From Onthophagus taurus (lineage: Eukaryota > Arthropoda > Insecta > Coleoptera > Scarabaeidae), in NCBI RefSeq assembly GCF_036711975.1, contig NC_091975.1:64501-128500 (forward strand): 64,000 nucleotides of DNA. The letters are read 5' to 3'. Below the pieces are notes generated by a model. The model was not told where the DNA came from. It saw nothing but the letters and a program-made list of their open reading frames with translations, and ran no database searches. Each line of letters opens with the position of its first letter. The first letter of the stretch is position 1. Positions 34,751-47,541 of this stretch are shown piece after piece. A program made the position numbers and the translations under genes.

Positions 34751-37700
34751 TCAATACGGCTGCGAAAATTGGCCGTTCGGCTGGAAAAAGTTACCAGACC
34801 GGTCGCCTTGATATGTTGAGTCTTGCGACAGCAGTCCGTCCATTTGCGATTGATAATCGGCCATACTGTATGGGTCTTGGCTCAGCTCCGCCTGACTGAG
34901 ACCCGGTTGAGATAAACTAAAACCAGGTTGTGATAATCCCGGTTGTGACATACCCTGTGTCAATTGTAGCGATTGACTAAATGGTTGGGTTTGTTCTTGA
35001 CTTAAAGCTGCTTTATTCTTTTGACGCGTTGGAATGGGTTTACGATTTCTTGTTGTTGTCGTTTGTTGTCTTGCTTGTAAAGCTTGTTGATGTTGATTGT
35101 AAAATCTTGGTGGAATATGAGCCATATTCATAAACATTCCAACCGGAACAGGAAGATTATTCATCGCAGCTTGAGCACGCTCCGGGGAAATATAACTTAT
35201 GGGATCATGGGTTCTACTAAACATATCCAACGGAACAGAACCTCGCGGATAATTATATTGACCTCCACCATTTATTGCTGTATTTGTACGATCGTAAATT
35301 GAACCTGGAACTAAAGCTTCACGAGCATCAAACATTGAGGTGGTCATAAAATGTGAACCGGGGTTCTCCGAATTAATTAATTTCTTTGGTTTGGCAAATT
35401 GAATCAAACTTTCTTTTAAATTTGTTAGAGGGCCTTCAACTAAAACTTTTTGTTCTTTATAAAAACTTAATAAATGATTCCAAAGTGGTTGTTTTGAAAG
35501 AACTTTTGGGTTTCCAACGATAATAATCCCATATTTAGCCCTTGTTAAAGCTACGTTTAATCTTCTTGGATCATTTAAGAACCCAATTCCTTGATGTTCG
35601 TTACTTCTCACGCAAGACATGATAATGATATCTTTTTCTCTTCCTTGAAACGCATCAACGCTTGCGATTTCAATTTCTTGGTACAACTTACTATGTAAAC
35701 TCCCTTGATATTGCATGTATTGTACCAAATAAGCTCTTTGACCTTCATACGGTGTAATCACACCAATTTGTTCTGGTTTAACCCCACATTTCAAAAATCT
35801 CGTTGCAATTTTTTCAACATTCGCAGCTTCCGTTCGATTTAGATAACTCGTTCCAGATCCGGCAATTTCCTCTTGACCTTGAGTTACATGGAAGAACATG
35901 GGACGTTCAGGAATCGGCCATGGAAAATCGATTTTTAATAATTTCCTGTCGTCGGCACAAACTCCATTTTGTAAGGTACCCTCGTAGAAGAAATTTGAAG
36001 GGAACCGGGATAACTCGGGATGCATCCTGTATTGGACTTCAAGTCTAAATGGACGTATTCCCAAAACGACGAGGCGTTCGAATAAACTTTGAGATAATCC
36101 GGCTCTCGCAGCTTTTTTGCACATAACCACCGGCCCCAACTGGCAATGATCTCCAACCAGAATTAGTTGTTTTACTCCAAGAACAACTGGCACCATACAT
36201 TCAGGTTCGGTAGCCTAAATAATAATATAAAAATTTAAATGAATCTAATAAATATTAATTTATTAAATAAATATGGTAAAACCTCGATATAACGGACTTC
36301 GCTAGAACGAAATTTAGATATAACAAGACGCAGAAGCATATTTAGCGTTTTGCCATTAGTTTTGGTTTTCTGCCAACAGGATTTAGACTTTTACAAGCAA
36401 TATTTAGTAAGTTGCAATCAGTATCTAACCTTATATAGGCAGTATTAGTCCTCTGCTTACAGTATTTAGACACTAACAAGTAGTTTTCAACAGTTGCATT
36501 ACATAGCTTTGTTTTAGGATCCTAAATTTAAATCACAGTTTTAATATTCTGCCATATACTTTTTTGCTTCACTTTTTCCTCAACTACAAGCAGTACCTAT
36601 CTAACCCTTTATACATAATATGATAATATCTTTACTTTTAGTCTTCCACAAGCAATTTCTAGTATACTGCAAGCAGAATCTAACATTCTATAACCAGTAT
36701 TTGTTTTCTGCCAGCGGTTTTAAAATTTTGCCAACCATATAGTCTTTTGCATACAATTATTACTGAACTACAAGCAGTATCTAACCTTTTATAGGTAATA
36801 TCTTTAGTTTTAGTCTTCCACAAGCAATTTCTAGTATACTGCAAGCAGAATCTAACATTCTATAACCAGTATTTGTTTTCTGCAAGCGGTTTTAATATTT
36901 TGCCAACCATGTAGTCTTTTGCATACAATTTTTACTGAACTACAAGCAGTATCTAACCTTTTATAGGTAATATCTTTAGTTTTAGTCTTCTATAAGCAAT
37001 TTCTAGTATACTGCAAGCAGAATCTAACATTCTATAACCAGTATTTGTTTTCTGCAAGCGGTTTTAATATTTTGTCAACCATATAGTCTTTTGCATACAA
37101 TTTTTACTGAACTACAAGCAGTATCTAACCTTTTATAGGTAATATCTTTAGTTTTAGTCTTCTATAAGCAATTTCTAGTATACTGCAAGCAGAATCTAAC
37201 ATTCTATAACCAGTATTTGTTTTCTGCAAGCGGTTTTAATATTTTGTCAACCATATAGTCTTTTGCATACAATTTTTACTGAACTACAAGCAGTATCTAA
37301 CCTTTTATAGGTAATATCTTTAGTTTTAGTCTTCTATAAGCAATTTCTAGTATACTGCAAGCAGAATCTAACATTCTATAACCAGTATTTGTTTTCTGCA
37401 AGCGGTTTTAATATTTTGCCAACCATATAGTCTTTAGCATACAATTTTTACTGAACTACAAGCAGTATCTAACCTTTTATAGGTAATATCTTTAGTTTTA
37501 GTCTTCTATAAGCAATTTCTAGTATACTGCAAGCAGAATCTAACATTCTATAACCAGTATTTGTTTTCTGCAATCGGTTTTAATATTTTGCCAACCATAT
37601 AGTCTTTTGCATACAATTTTTATTGAACTACAAGCAGTATCTAACCTTTTATAGGTAATATCTTTAGTTTTAGTCTTCTATAAGCAATTTCTAGTATACT

Positions 37701-40253
37701 GCAAGCAGAATCTAACATTCTATAAGCAGTATTTGTTTTCTGCAAGCGGTTTTAATATTTTGCCAACCATATAGTCTTTTGCATACAATTTTTACTGAAC
37801 TACAAGCAGTATCTAACCTTTTATAGGTAATATCTTTAGTTTTAGTCTTCTATAAGCAATTTCTAGTATACTGCAAGCAGAATCTAACATTCTATAACCA
37901 GTATTTGTTTTCTGTAAGCGGTTTTAATATTTTGCCAACCATATAGTCTTTAGCATACAATTTTTACTGAACTACAAGCAGTATCTAACCTTTTATAGGT
38001 AATATCTTTAGTTTTAGTCTTCTATAAGCAATTTCTAGTATACTGCAAGCAGAATCTAACATTCTCTAAGCAGTTTTAATCTTCTGCCAACAGTATCAAG
38101 TCTTTTGTAAGTCTCCTAGGTTTAGTGCCTTCCCTATATTAATTCGTTATATCGAGGTTTTATTGTATTAATATTTGTTAATTACCTGCATACTTTCATC
38201 AATCAAAATAGAATGAAATTTTAATCTGGTTAAACGTGGATCTCCTGCACCAACACAAGTACAACAAATAACGTCGGCAGCTTCTAAAAGTTCTTTTTCT
38301 GCCGACTTTTTAAGCATTCTATAACGCTTCTCATCGACGGAACTCAATTCTCCCGTTTCATCTTTCAATTGTTGTAACTTTAAAAGTTCAGTGTTGGTTT
38401 CCATTTTTCTGATTTGATTATGTAACGCTAAAAAGCTGACGGGAGAGTCGATGGCTTCCCTGGATTTAGCGCACAGTCTAACCACTTTTAAACTGGTACG
38501 ATGAATCTTTTCGGTTAATTGATCGACGGCGGTGTTGCTTGGGGCGCAAACTAAAACTGGGCCGCCGTTTTGTTTAACGAGTTGGTAAACGATCGTTGCG
38601 GATGTGACCGTTTTTCCTGTACCAGGTGGTCCTTGGATTAATGAAAGCGGGCGTTGCAATGCGTGTTTAACAGCGTAAACTTGGGATCGGTTCAAATCAG
38701 GGAGATTTGGAGCTGAAAAATGTTTGGGAAGGTGGCAACGAAATAAAACATCTTCAACTTCATGCCCCAGTAATCTATGGTAAATGTATGGGGAAACGGA
38801 TGAGTCATCAACAGCAAATTTACGTAGAGCTAATTGCATCCGATCAAAACTTGTGCTTTTCCAAATAAAATCAACGACAAAATTGCTGTTGCAATCAGTT
38901 GGAGCGCCAGCACTATTTTTTAATTCAATTCCAATATCTTCACCATAATTATCTGGAACTTTTATAACATGGCCAACTCCCGACCAAGGTTTATGCATTT
39001 CCCCCACGTATCTTAACCGCAACTCATCCCCATGCATTAATTTCATGTCACCATCTGTTTTAGCTAACGTAAAATACGCAATCGTTTTCTTGTTTAAACC
39101 AACATCCCAACGAACCTCAATGTTTTCTTGCGTTTGAGACTCTTTTAATCTTTTATCATAATCAGCTTCCAATTTAACTAGTGGCCCGAAAATATTTTGG
39201 TATTGATAACCATCTTCGTAACGAAGTAAAACCTTAACATACAAAAATTACTTAATTGAAGAAAAGAAAAGAAATTTAAAGTAAAACTTACTTGTTGTGG
39301 TTCTTCGTCAACCCCGGGTTTTTCTAAATCTTGAAAGGTTGCATCAACGTTTTCTTTCCAAAGTTCTTCCAATTTATTAATTTGTTGAGCTGTAATTTGT
39401 CTGGCACGAAGCTGTTCTTGTTCGGATGGAATTTTTACCAACCATGTTAGGAAACAGCGATCGGAAATGAGAGGTTTCCACTGATCTTGATCCCAATTCA
39501 TATCCTAATAAAAAAATTAATCAATTTTTTGTTAATTCAGAATTATAACAATACCTTTAAAGAATTCTGTGCTGCGCAAGGCTGTCTGCAAAGTAAAACA
39601 ACAACAGAATCAGCTTTCGCCGGAATAAAACCCAATACAAAAACATTTCGAACACCACAGCTATAACACTCAAGTATAGTTTCACCCAACGGACCATCTT
39701 TATGTAAAGTCACTTCCTTGTGTTTTGCCCTAACCAAATGATTGATTATGTGACTTCCAGAAGTGTTTCCTCGTCCATTACAAAACCACTTTTTACATAA
39801 ATTACACATAACCACGCAATTTGGTTCGTGAATTCCACAGTATTTACAGGCATAATCCGGGAGTTCTTTACTGTTATAAAACTCTTCATCATCCTCTTCG
39901 AATTGCAACTCACCCAATGCATTTGTAGTAGCTGGTAATTTACCAGGTATTGTATTACTTTTATTGGATATCCCATTAACCTAATAAAAATTAACATTTA
40001 ATTGATAAACGAGTTTATTTTTAAAAAAATTTCAACGTGTTTTCAAAACCACGCACGTCAAATGACAAACAATTACCTGTATTCCGGACGTTTGTGGTCC
40101 GTTATACTCGAGTTGCGAGGCTTGCGTTTGCGAGGGAATAGTAAAATCGGTAAAATCACAATCGGAACCCTGGGTATCTGCCCCAATTAAGTCTGCCTCC
40201 TCAGTATCTAGAAACGTGAGCGTCTCGGATGGTCCGTACGCGTCGACACTCAT
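34751..40253 (-). CDS. Upf1: Regulator of nonsense transcripts 1 (UPF1 RNA helicase)
   Basis: ATP-dependent SF1 RNA helicase at the core of nonsense-mediated decay. Five exons: 40077-40253, 39555-39980, 39292-39504, 38186-39232, 34751-36214; all junctions phase 0, 1108 residues. Seen: N-terminal [20 protein letters not shown], the Cys/His-rich UPF2-binding domain ([37 protein letters not shown]), Walker A GPPGTGKT at about 473-480, motif [14 protein letters not shown] (Met where vertebrates have Thr), QYRMHPELS, the [10 protein letters not shown] helicase motif, ALTRAKYG, and a C-terminal tail with many SQ sites for the SMG1 kinase. The frame is open upstream of the chosen ATG, which is set by homology. 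The last intron contains a 1.9-kb element with a tandem array. Confidence 0.97.
36274..38165. mobile_element. TIR-bounded non-autonomous element in UPF1 intron 4
   Basis: Left end reads TA then TGGTAAAACCTCGATATAAC; right end is the inverted form, with TAAAACCTCGATATAACG (18 bases) shared exactly and TA flanking on each side. This is the structure of a Tc1/mariner-superfamily element; the end sequence recalls pogo/Tigger-like TIRs (memory, not searched). The interior has no coding capacity and is mostly a 172-bp tandem array. Confidence 0.75.
36625..38060. repeat. 172-bp tandem repeat array (satellite-like)
   Basis: The anchor AATATCTTTA(G/C)TTTTAGTCTT occurs at 36625, 36797, 36969, 37141, 37313, 37485, 37657, 37829 and 38001, exactly 172 bases apart each time. 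Monomers differ at only a few positions. Inside the monomer, and in the degenerate flank at 36330-36620, shorter related words (CTGCAAGCAGTATTTAG variants) recur, so the monomer itself seems built from smaller units. Confidence 0.97.
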
Positions 40254-41196
40254 CGTGTTCGATCGAATCTTTTTCACGGTACCGAAATAGTTGTATATGG
40301 GGCCACACGAGGCCAAATTCAAGTCGTTCACCGGTCGCTTTCTAACACTCAGAAAAAACAATCCAAAAAATCAGCGCGAACTCGAACTCGCATCTACACC
40401 TGTGGCAAACGCCATGTTTCTTTGATTAATCATCATTTGTTTCGACGTCACTGGATTTTTCTGTCCGTCGACAAGGGCGGGAAATATGAATCGTAGTTAG
40501 CGATTAGTTACTATAGTAATATTTATAGTTCTTATGAAATGATCATTAGCTTGTTTTAAATTTTTTTTCATTATAAAATTTCATTTTTTATTTAAAACTT
40601 ATTTAAAAATGAAATTTTAAAATTATTTTTTGTTATATTGGCAATCAGCGTCATCTCCACCCGTTTAAAATTACTCTCTTTGCCTTATTGACACTAAAAT
40701 ATCGGATAAATTTGGTAAATTACTATTAGAAGCAGATATTGTTCTTAAATTTGTTACTAACTTATTATATATATGTAATCCTCGTTTATAGATTATTATA
40801 ATCAATTTTAAAACACGCCATCTTTTAGCACTAATTTAAACTGACCACACAACTTAAATTTAAATAAAAAATACGATTAAAATGTATTAATTATGATTAA
40901 ATATTTTTTATAACTCGTTTTATATATATTTTGAAATAAACATTTAAAAAAAAATCCTTAAAAATTAAAATTTTCCCGCTTAAATGGGACGTTTGATTAG
41001 TTAACCTCACTTTTACCAAATACAAAAAGGCTTTAATTAAAATTATGCAATACTGTGATTAAGTAAATTATCTAAAATAATCGCATTGGTATTAATGTAC
41101 GTCATCGAATTGCTTGAGTTGTTTTCAAATCACTTTCACAATTCTCGATAAAACGCTAACATGTGGTTTATTCTAAACCTTTTTATTTTGGTGTAA
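40254..41196. other. Divergent intergenic region (UPF1 / FPGS)
   Basis: Leader and promoter sequence of two divergent genes. The 250 bases next to UPF1 are GC-richer; the rest is AT-rich. No motif or open frame was recognised. Confidence 0.45.
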
Positions 41197-42820
41197 ATGA
41201 GTTATTTAAACACGTCTATATTAAGTTTATTTAATAGATGCTTAAGTACGAAAACTAGCGTTCTTAGAGTTATGGATAAATATGATGTAAGTTTGGATTT
41301 AAATTTTGATGATAACCCAAATAAAGGAAATACATTTTTAGGAAGCAATTATAGCTTTAAACAGCTTACAAAGTAATGCAGCTTATATTCGAAGTAGATC
41401 TTATCAAAAGTCATCATATGAAGAAGATTTTAATAGAACTATAGTTCATACAAAAAAGTTATTAGCAAAGTAAGTTAGTGATAAGTTTTAATTTTATATT
41501 TAATTTTTATTTTTTAAATAGAATTGGTATTAATAAAAATGATTTAAATAAATTATCAATAATCCATGTGGCTGGTACAAAAGGTAAAGGTTTTACGTGT
41601 GCTTACACAGAAAGTATTTTAAGACACCATGGTTTTAAAACTGGATTTTATTCATCACCTCATTTAATGGAAGTTAGAGAACGAATAAGAATAAATGGAG
41701 TACCTTTATCTCACGAGAAATTTACGCAATATTTTTGGAAAATTTATTCAATTTTAAATACACCTCAAAATGTTCCGTTAGCTTATTTCCGATTTTTAAC
41801 AATTATGGCTTTTGAAGTTTTTTTAAAAGAACAAGTTGATGTTGCAATTATGGAAGTTGGAATTGGGGGTGAATTTGATACAACAAATGTTGTGTCAAAT
41901 GTACCAGTTGTTGGGATAACTTCTCTAGGAATTGATCACACAAACCTTTTGGGTGAAACAATAGAAGAAATTGCTTGGCATAAAGCAGGAATTATAAAAA
42001 AAAATTCTAATGTTTTTACAGTCCCACAACTAATAAACGCAATAAACATTTTAATGGAAAGAAGCAAAGAAAGAGGAGCAGGAAGTTTCAAAATAATTGA
42101 ACCGTTTTTGAAAGAATCAAATTTACTTAATGCATATCCAGATGTAATTAATTTGAATGCATCCTTAGCTGTGGTTTTATCACATTCTTGGATACAACAA
42201 AATCAAGGTAATAAAATGGATTTGGATGAATTTGCTTCATCATGCTCAACAGTGAAAGGTCTTGCACAAACATCTTGGCCTGGACGATATCAGATCTTTA
42301 AAAAAAATAAATCTACCTTATTTTTGGATGGAGCACATACAGCCGAAAGTATGTTAATTTGTAAAAAATGGTTTGAATCGAAATCTTTTAAATCCCACAG
42401 AGAAAAAGCTTTAATTTTTAATATGATTGGTCAAAGAGATATTGAAAAGTTATTAGGAATTTTAATTACTATTGATTTTGATGTGGTTATTTTTGTTCCG
42501 AATATTTCAGGAATTTCACATTCACCAAGTAATTAAATTTGTTTTTGGTTTTAATTTTATGTTAAATTGTTATTATTTTAGATAATTACGTCTCTCCTTC
42601 ATCTTATTACGCCGATAAATGCCAACAGAATAAAGAAGCTTGGTTAAAATTATTAGAAAATAATAATAAAAAAATCATTGAAAGCAACGTTTTGATTATG
42701 CCCAATGTTTTAAATGCTTTAAATTATATCAGTTTGTTTGAATATGATTGTTTAGTCACTGGATCTTTACATTTAATGGGAGCTGCTTTGGAAGTGTTAG
42801 ATCCTGAATTGAAACATTAA
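41197..42820 (+). CDS. FPGS: Folylpolyglutamate synthase
   Basis: ATP-dependent ligase that adds glutamates to folates, retaining them in cytosol and mitochondria. Four exons: 41197-41286, 41342-41469, 41522-42528, 42582-42820; phases close at 487 residues. Seen: a short basic leader that may target mitochondria, P-loop HVAGTKGKGFTCAYTE (Phe replaces the usual Ser after GTKGKG), SSPHLMEVRERIRING, MEVGIGGEFDTTN, TSLGIDHTNLLG, IAWHKAGI, and C-terminal FLDGAHTAES and VTGSLHLMG. An internal ATG at 41223 region could serve as a cytosolic start (VMDKYD); both are possible in this family. Followed closely by ALAD on the same strand. Confidence 0.95.
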
Positions 42821-43169
42821 CCTTTATTAGTTAAAAATCTCTATTTTTATAAATTATTTTTAAAATATACTTTCATTATAAATATTATAAACTTAATTAC
42901 CTCGTCAAGAGATGGCGCCACTTTGTTATATATATATTTTTTAATTATTTAAATTAAATTTGTTTTTAATAACTTTCTAAATACAAAATTTATTCTATAA
43001 ACAAGTATAAGAGATTAAACTTAATATTGACCTTGCACTTTATTATCTAAAATAATTTATTACTTAACCAAAATTGAGGTTAGATTTCCAATAAATGTCG
43101 ATGACTTGCTGATTGAAAAGTTTAAAAGCTTATAAATCTATTGAATTATTAATTAGTCTTGTACATTTC
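42821..43169. other. Short intergenic region FPGS to ALAD
   Basis: 349 bp of AT-rich sequence holding the FPGS 3' end and the ALAD leader. No other feature seen. Confidence 0.5.
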
Positions 43170-44393
<1,224 letters not shown>

Positions 44394-45390
44394 CAAAAAA
44401 ATCATCTTGACTACAACATATTATAATTTTCTTTTGTATGTGTACTTTTTCGGTGTAAAAATTTGGTGTCATTTTGAGGTTAGGTATCTTTATGTCAATT
44501 AGTTTATAACTTTCGAATCAAATTTTTGGAAATTTAAGGAATAAACTTTTGTAGCACAATGAAAAAATAAATATTTAATAAATATACACTTGTTTATTTT
44601 CAACAGCAAATTTTTTTAAGTAGGTTAACTAAAAAAAAATTGTTGATTAATAAAATTTTGTTTACTCAACTTGCATTTAGCAATTTCATTGCATCACAAT
44701 AAATAATTTAAAAAATTCTTAAAAAAAGAAAAAGATAAAGATTATCTAGAAAATTTTGAAAACGTTCTGGAAACACGTCACTCGAAACTTCCTTTACATC
44801 TACTATGATCACTTTGCATCATTTTCCATATTCCTACGTGTGCCAATCACATTCGGCCAACTAGGACAGATTCGACCAATGAAAATGCGGCAAGTTTAAA
44901 TTTTAACCAATAACGAGCAAACACGACAAACTCTATACATATATTCTGCGCGAACTTCAGAAGTCGTCAGTTCATCGAATCCTAGCGTCAAAGGGAAGTG
45001 TTTAAGATATTTGAATAACTTAAACGTGTTAATCGTTTCACATTTATCATTATAAAACACACGAAATTGGTAAGTTATATTCAAATTTATGTTTGTTTTA
45101 ATTTATGGTGATAATTTTAATATTTTACGTAGTTTTAAAGAAATACCGGTTCACATAGCCGGCATATTGAAAGAATTAAACTTCAATTTATCGTTTTTAA
45201 ATTAATTGAGATTAAAATGTATTGCTTTTTATAAGATTTTAGTTAAAATTTGCGCAAAATTGACTCAAAATAGGGTATAATTATTGTTGACGTGTCAAAG
45301 AACCGTTATGATATACCACGTATGATGTATCACGTTTTAAGTTGGATTTATTTCTTGCATCTTCTAGATTAATAGAGAATCAATTCGAAA
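44394..45390 (+). promoter_or_regulatory. BiP promoter region and leader intron
   Basis: Three CCAAT boxes at 44843, 44876 and 44907 are each followed nine bases later by CCAAC, GCAAG and ACACG, which resembles the ER stress element CCAAT-N9-CCACG seen in animal GRP78 promoters; the third differs at one base. A TATA-like TATACATATA lies near 44935. TTCTGGAA at about 44767 is a partial heat-shock element. A leader exon ending at 45069 (GTAAGT donor) and an acceptor at 45366-45367 define a probable 5' UTR intron. Confidence 0.6.
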
Positions 45391-47541
45391 ATGCGATTAC
45401 CATTTTTACTGGGCGCAATTTGCGTCTTGGCCTCCGTTAGGGCTAAAGAAGATAAGAAAGAAAAGGATGATGTTGGTACAGTTATCGGTATTGATTTAGG
45501 AACAACTTATTCATGGTAAGATTTTATTTTTATTAAAAAAAAATTAATTTACTTAATTTAAACAAAGACAAGCAAAATAATTTGACATCTGTCCACTTTA
45601 ATCTAACCTAATAAAGTAAATCTGATATCTGTCACCTAATCTAACCTAAAAAAATGTATTAGGTTTAAATTTTCTTGTGAATCTTTTTTCAGCGTCGGCG
45701 TTTATAAAAATGGTCGTGTGGAAATCATTGCCAACGATCAAGGAAACCGTATAACCCCATCCTACGTAGCTTTTACCGCGGAAGGTGAACGTTTAATTGG
45801 TGACGCCGCAAAGAATCAATTAACAACCAATCCCGAAAACACCGTTTTCGATGCAAAACGATTAATCGGGCGTGAATGGTCCGATTCAAACGTCCAACAT
45901 GATCTCAAATTCTTCCCATTTAGAGTTATTGAGAAAAACTCCAAACCACATATCAGAGTTTCAACGAGTCAAGGTGACAAAACTTTCGCCCCTGAAGAAA
46001 TTTCCGCCATGGTATTAGGTAAAATGAAAGAAACCGCCGAAGCATACTTAGGCAAAAAAGTAACCCACGCTGTTGTAACGGTCCCCGCATACTTTAACGA
46101 TGCTCAAAGACAAGCAACAAAAGATGCTGGAGTTATCGCTGGTTTAAATGTTATGAGAATTATTAATGAACCAACAGCTGCCGCAATTGCTTATGGTTTA
46201 GATAAAAAAGATGGTGAAAAGAATGTTTTAGTATTCGATTTGGGCGGTGGTACCTTTGATGTATCACTTTTAACCATTGATAATGGAGTTTTTGAGGTCG
46301 TTGCTACCAATGGAGATACACATTTAGGAGGTGAAGATTTCGATCAAAGAGTTATGGATCATTTCATTAAATTGTATAAGAAAAAGAAGGGTAAAGATAT
46401 CCGTAAAGACAACAGAGCTGTACAAAAATTACGCCGTGAAGTTGAAAAAGCTAAAAGAGCTTTATCATCAAGTCACCAAGTCAGAATTGAAATCGAATCG
46501 TTCTTCGAAGGTGATGATTTCTCTGAAACTCTCACCAGAGCAAAATTTGAAGAATTAAACATGGATTTGTTCAGATCAACCATGAAACCGGTTCAAAAAG
46601 TTTTAGAAGATGCTGATATGAATAAAAAAGATGTTGATGAAATCGTTTTAGTAGGAGGATCAACTCGTATTCCAAAAGTACAACAACTGGTGAAAGAATT
46701 CTTTGGTGGAAAAGAACCTTCCCGAGGCATTAATCCAGATGAAGCTGTAGCTTATGGCGCTGCTGTTCAAGCTGGTGTTCTTTCCGGTGAACAAGACACC
46801 GACGCTATCGTTCTTTTAGATGTAAATCCATTAACTATGGGTATCGAAACTGTCGGTGGAGTAATGACAAAACTTATTCCAAGAAACACCGTCATTCCAA
46901 CAAAGAAATCTCAAATTTTCTCAACAGCTGCTGATAACCAACACACCGTAACTATTCAAGTTTACGAAGGTGAACGCCCAATGACCAAAGATAACCATTT
47001 ATTGGGAAAATTCGATTTAACTGGAATTCCTCCAGCACCGCGAGGTATCCCACAAATAGAGGTTACCTTTGAAATCGATGCAAACGGTATTCTTCAAGTA
47101 TCTGCTGAAGATAAAGGCACCGGAAATCGTGAGAAAATCGTTATCACCAACGACCAAAACAGATTAACACCAGAAGATATTGATAGAATGATTAAAGATG
47201 CTGAGAAATTCGCAGATGAAGACAAAAAATTAAAGGAACGCGTCGAAGCTAGAAATGAATTGGAAAGTTATGCATATTCATTAAAAAATCAATTACAAGA
47301 TAAAGAAAAATTGGGCTCAAAAGTTTCCGATGATGAAAAAACGAAAATGGAAGAAGCTATCGATGAAAAAATTAAATGGTTGGATGAAAATCAAGATACA
47401 GAAGCCGAAGAATACAAGAAGCAAAAGAAAGAATTAGAGGATGTCGTACAACCTATTATTGCGAAGCTGTACCAAGGAGCTGGTGGACCACCACCGCCAC
47501 CAAGTGGAGGAGATGATGAAGACCTCAAGGATGAATTATAA
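45391..47541 (+). CDS. Hsc70-3: ER chaperone BiP / GRP78 (Hsp70 family)
   Basis: Lumenal Hsp70 that folds secretory proteins and senses ER stress. Two exons: 45391-45515 and 45693-47541, joined inside the Cys codon of TTYSC; 657 residues. Seen: signal peptide [18 protein letters not shown], acidic KEDKKEKDD, Hsp70 signatures [25 protein letters not shown] and [20 protein letters not shown], substrate domain with [20 protein letters not shown] absent, and the ER-retention tail KDEL just before the stop (DDEDLKDEL). The lumenal signal and KDEL separate it from cytosolic Hsc70. Confidence 0.98.

Noticed and set aside
36274-38165. Regular repeats as a CRISPR-like array
   Set aside because: The host is eukaryotic, the 172-bp units are contiguous with no unique spacers, and the block is bounded by transposon-type inverted repeats.
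28314-40253. SMG7-CK2 beta-UPF1 as an operon
   Set aside because: The genes are on different strands and each has its own intergenic region.
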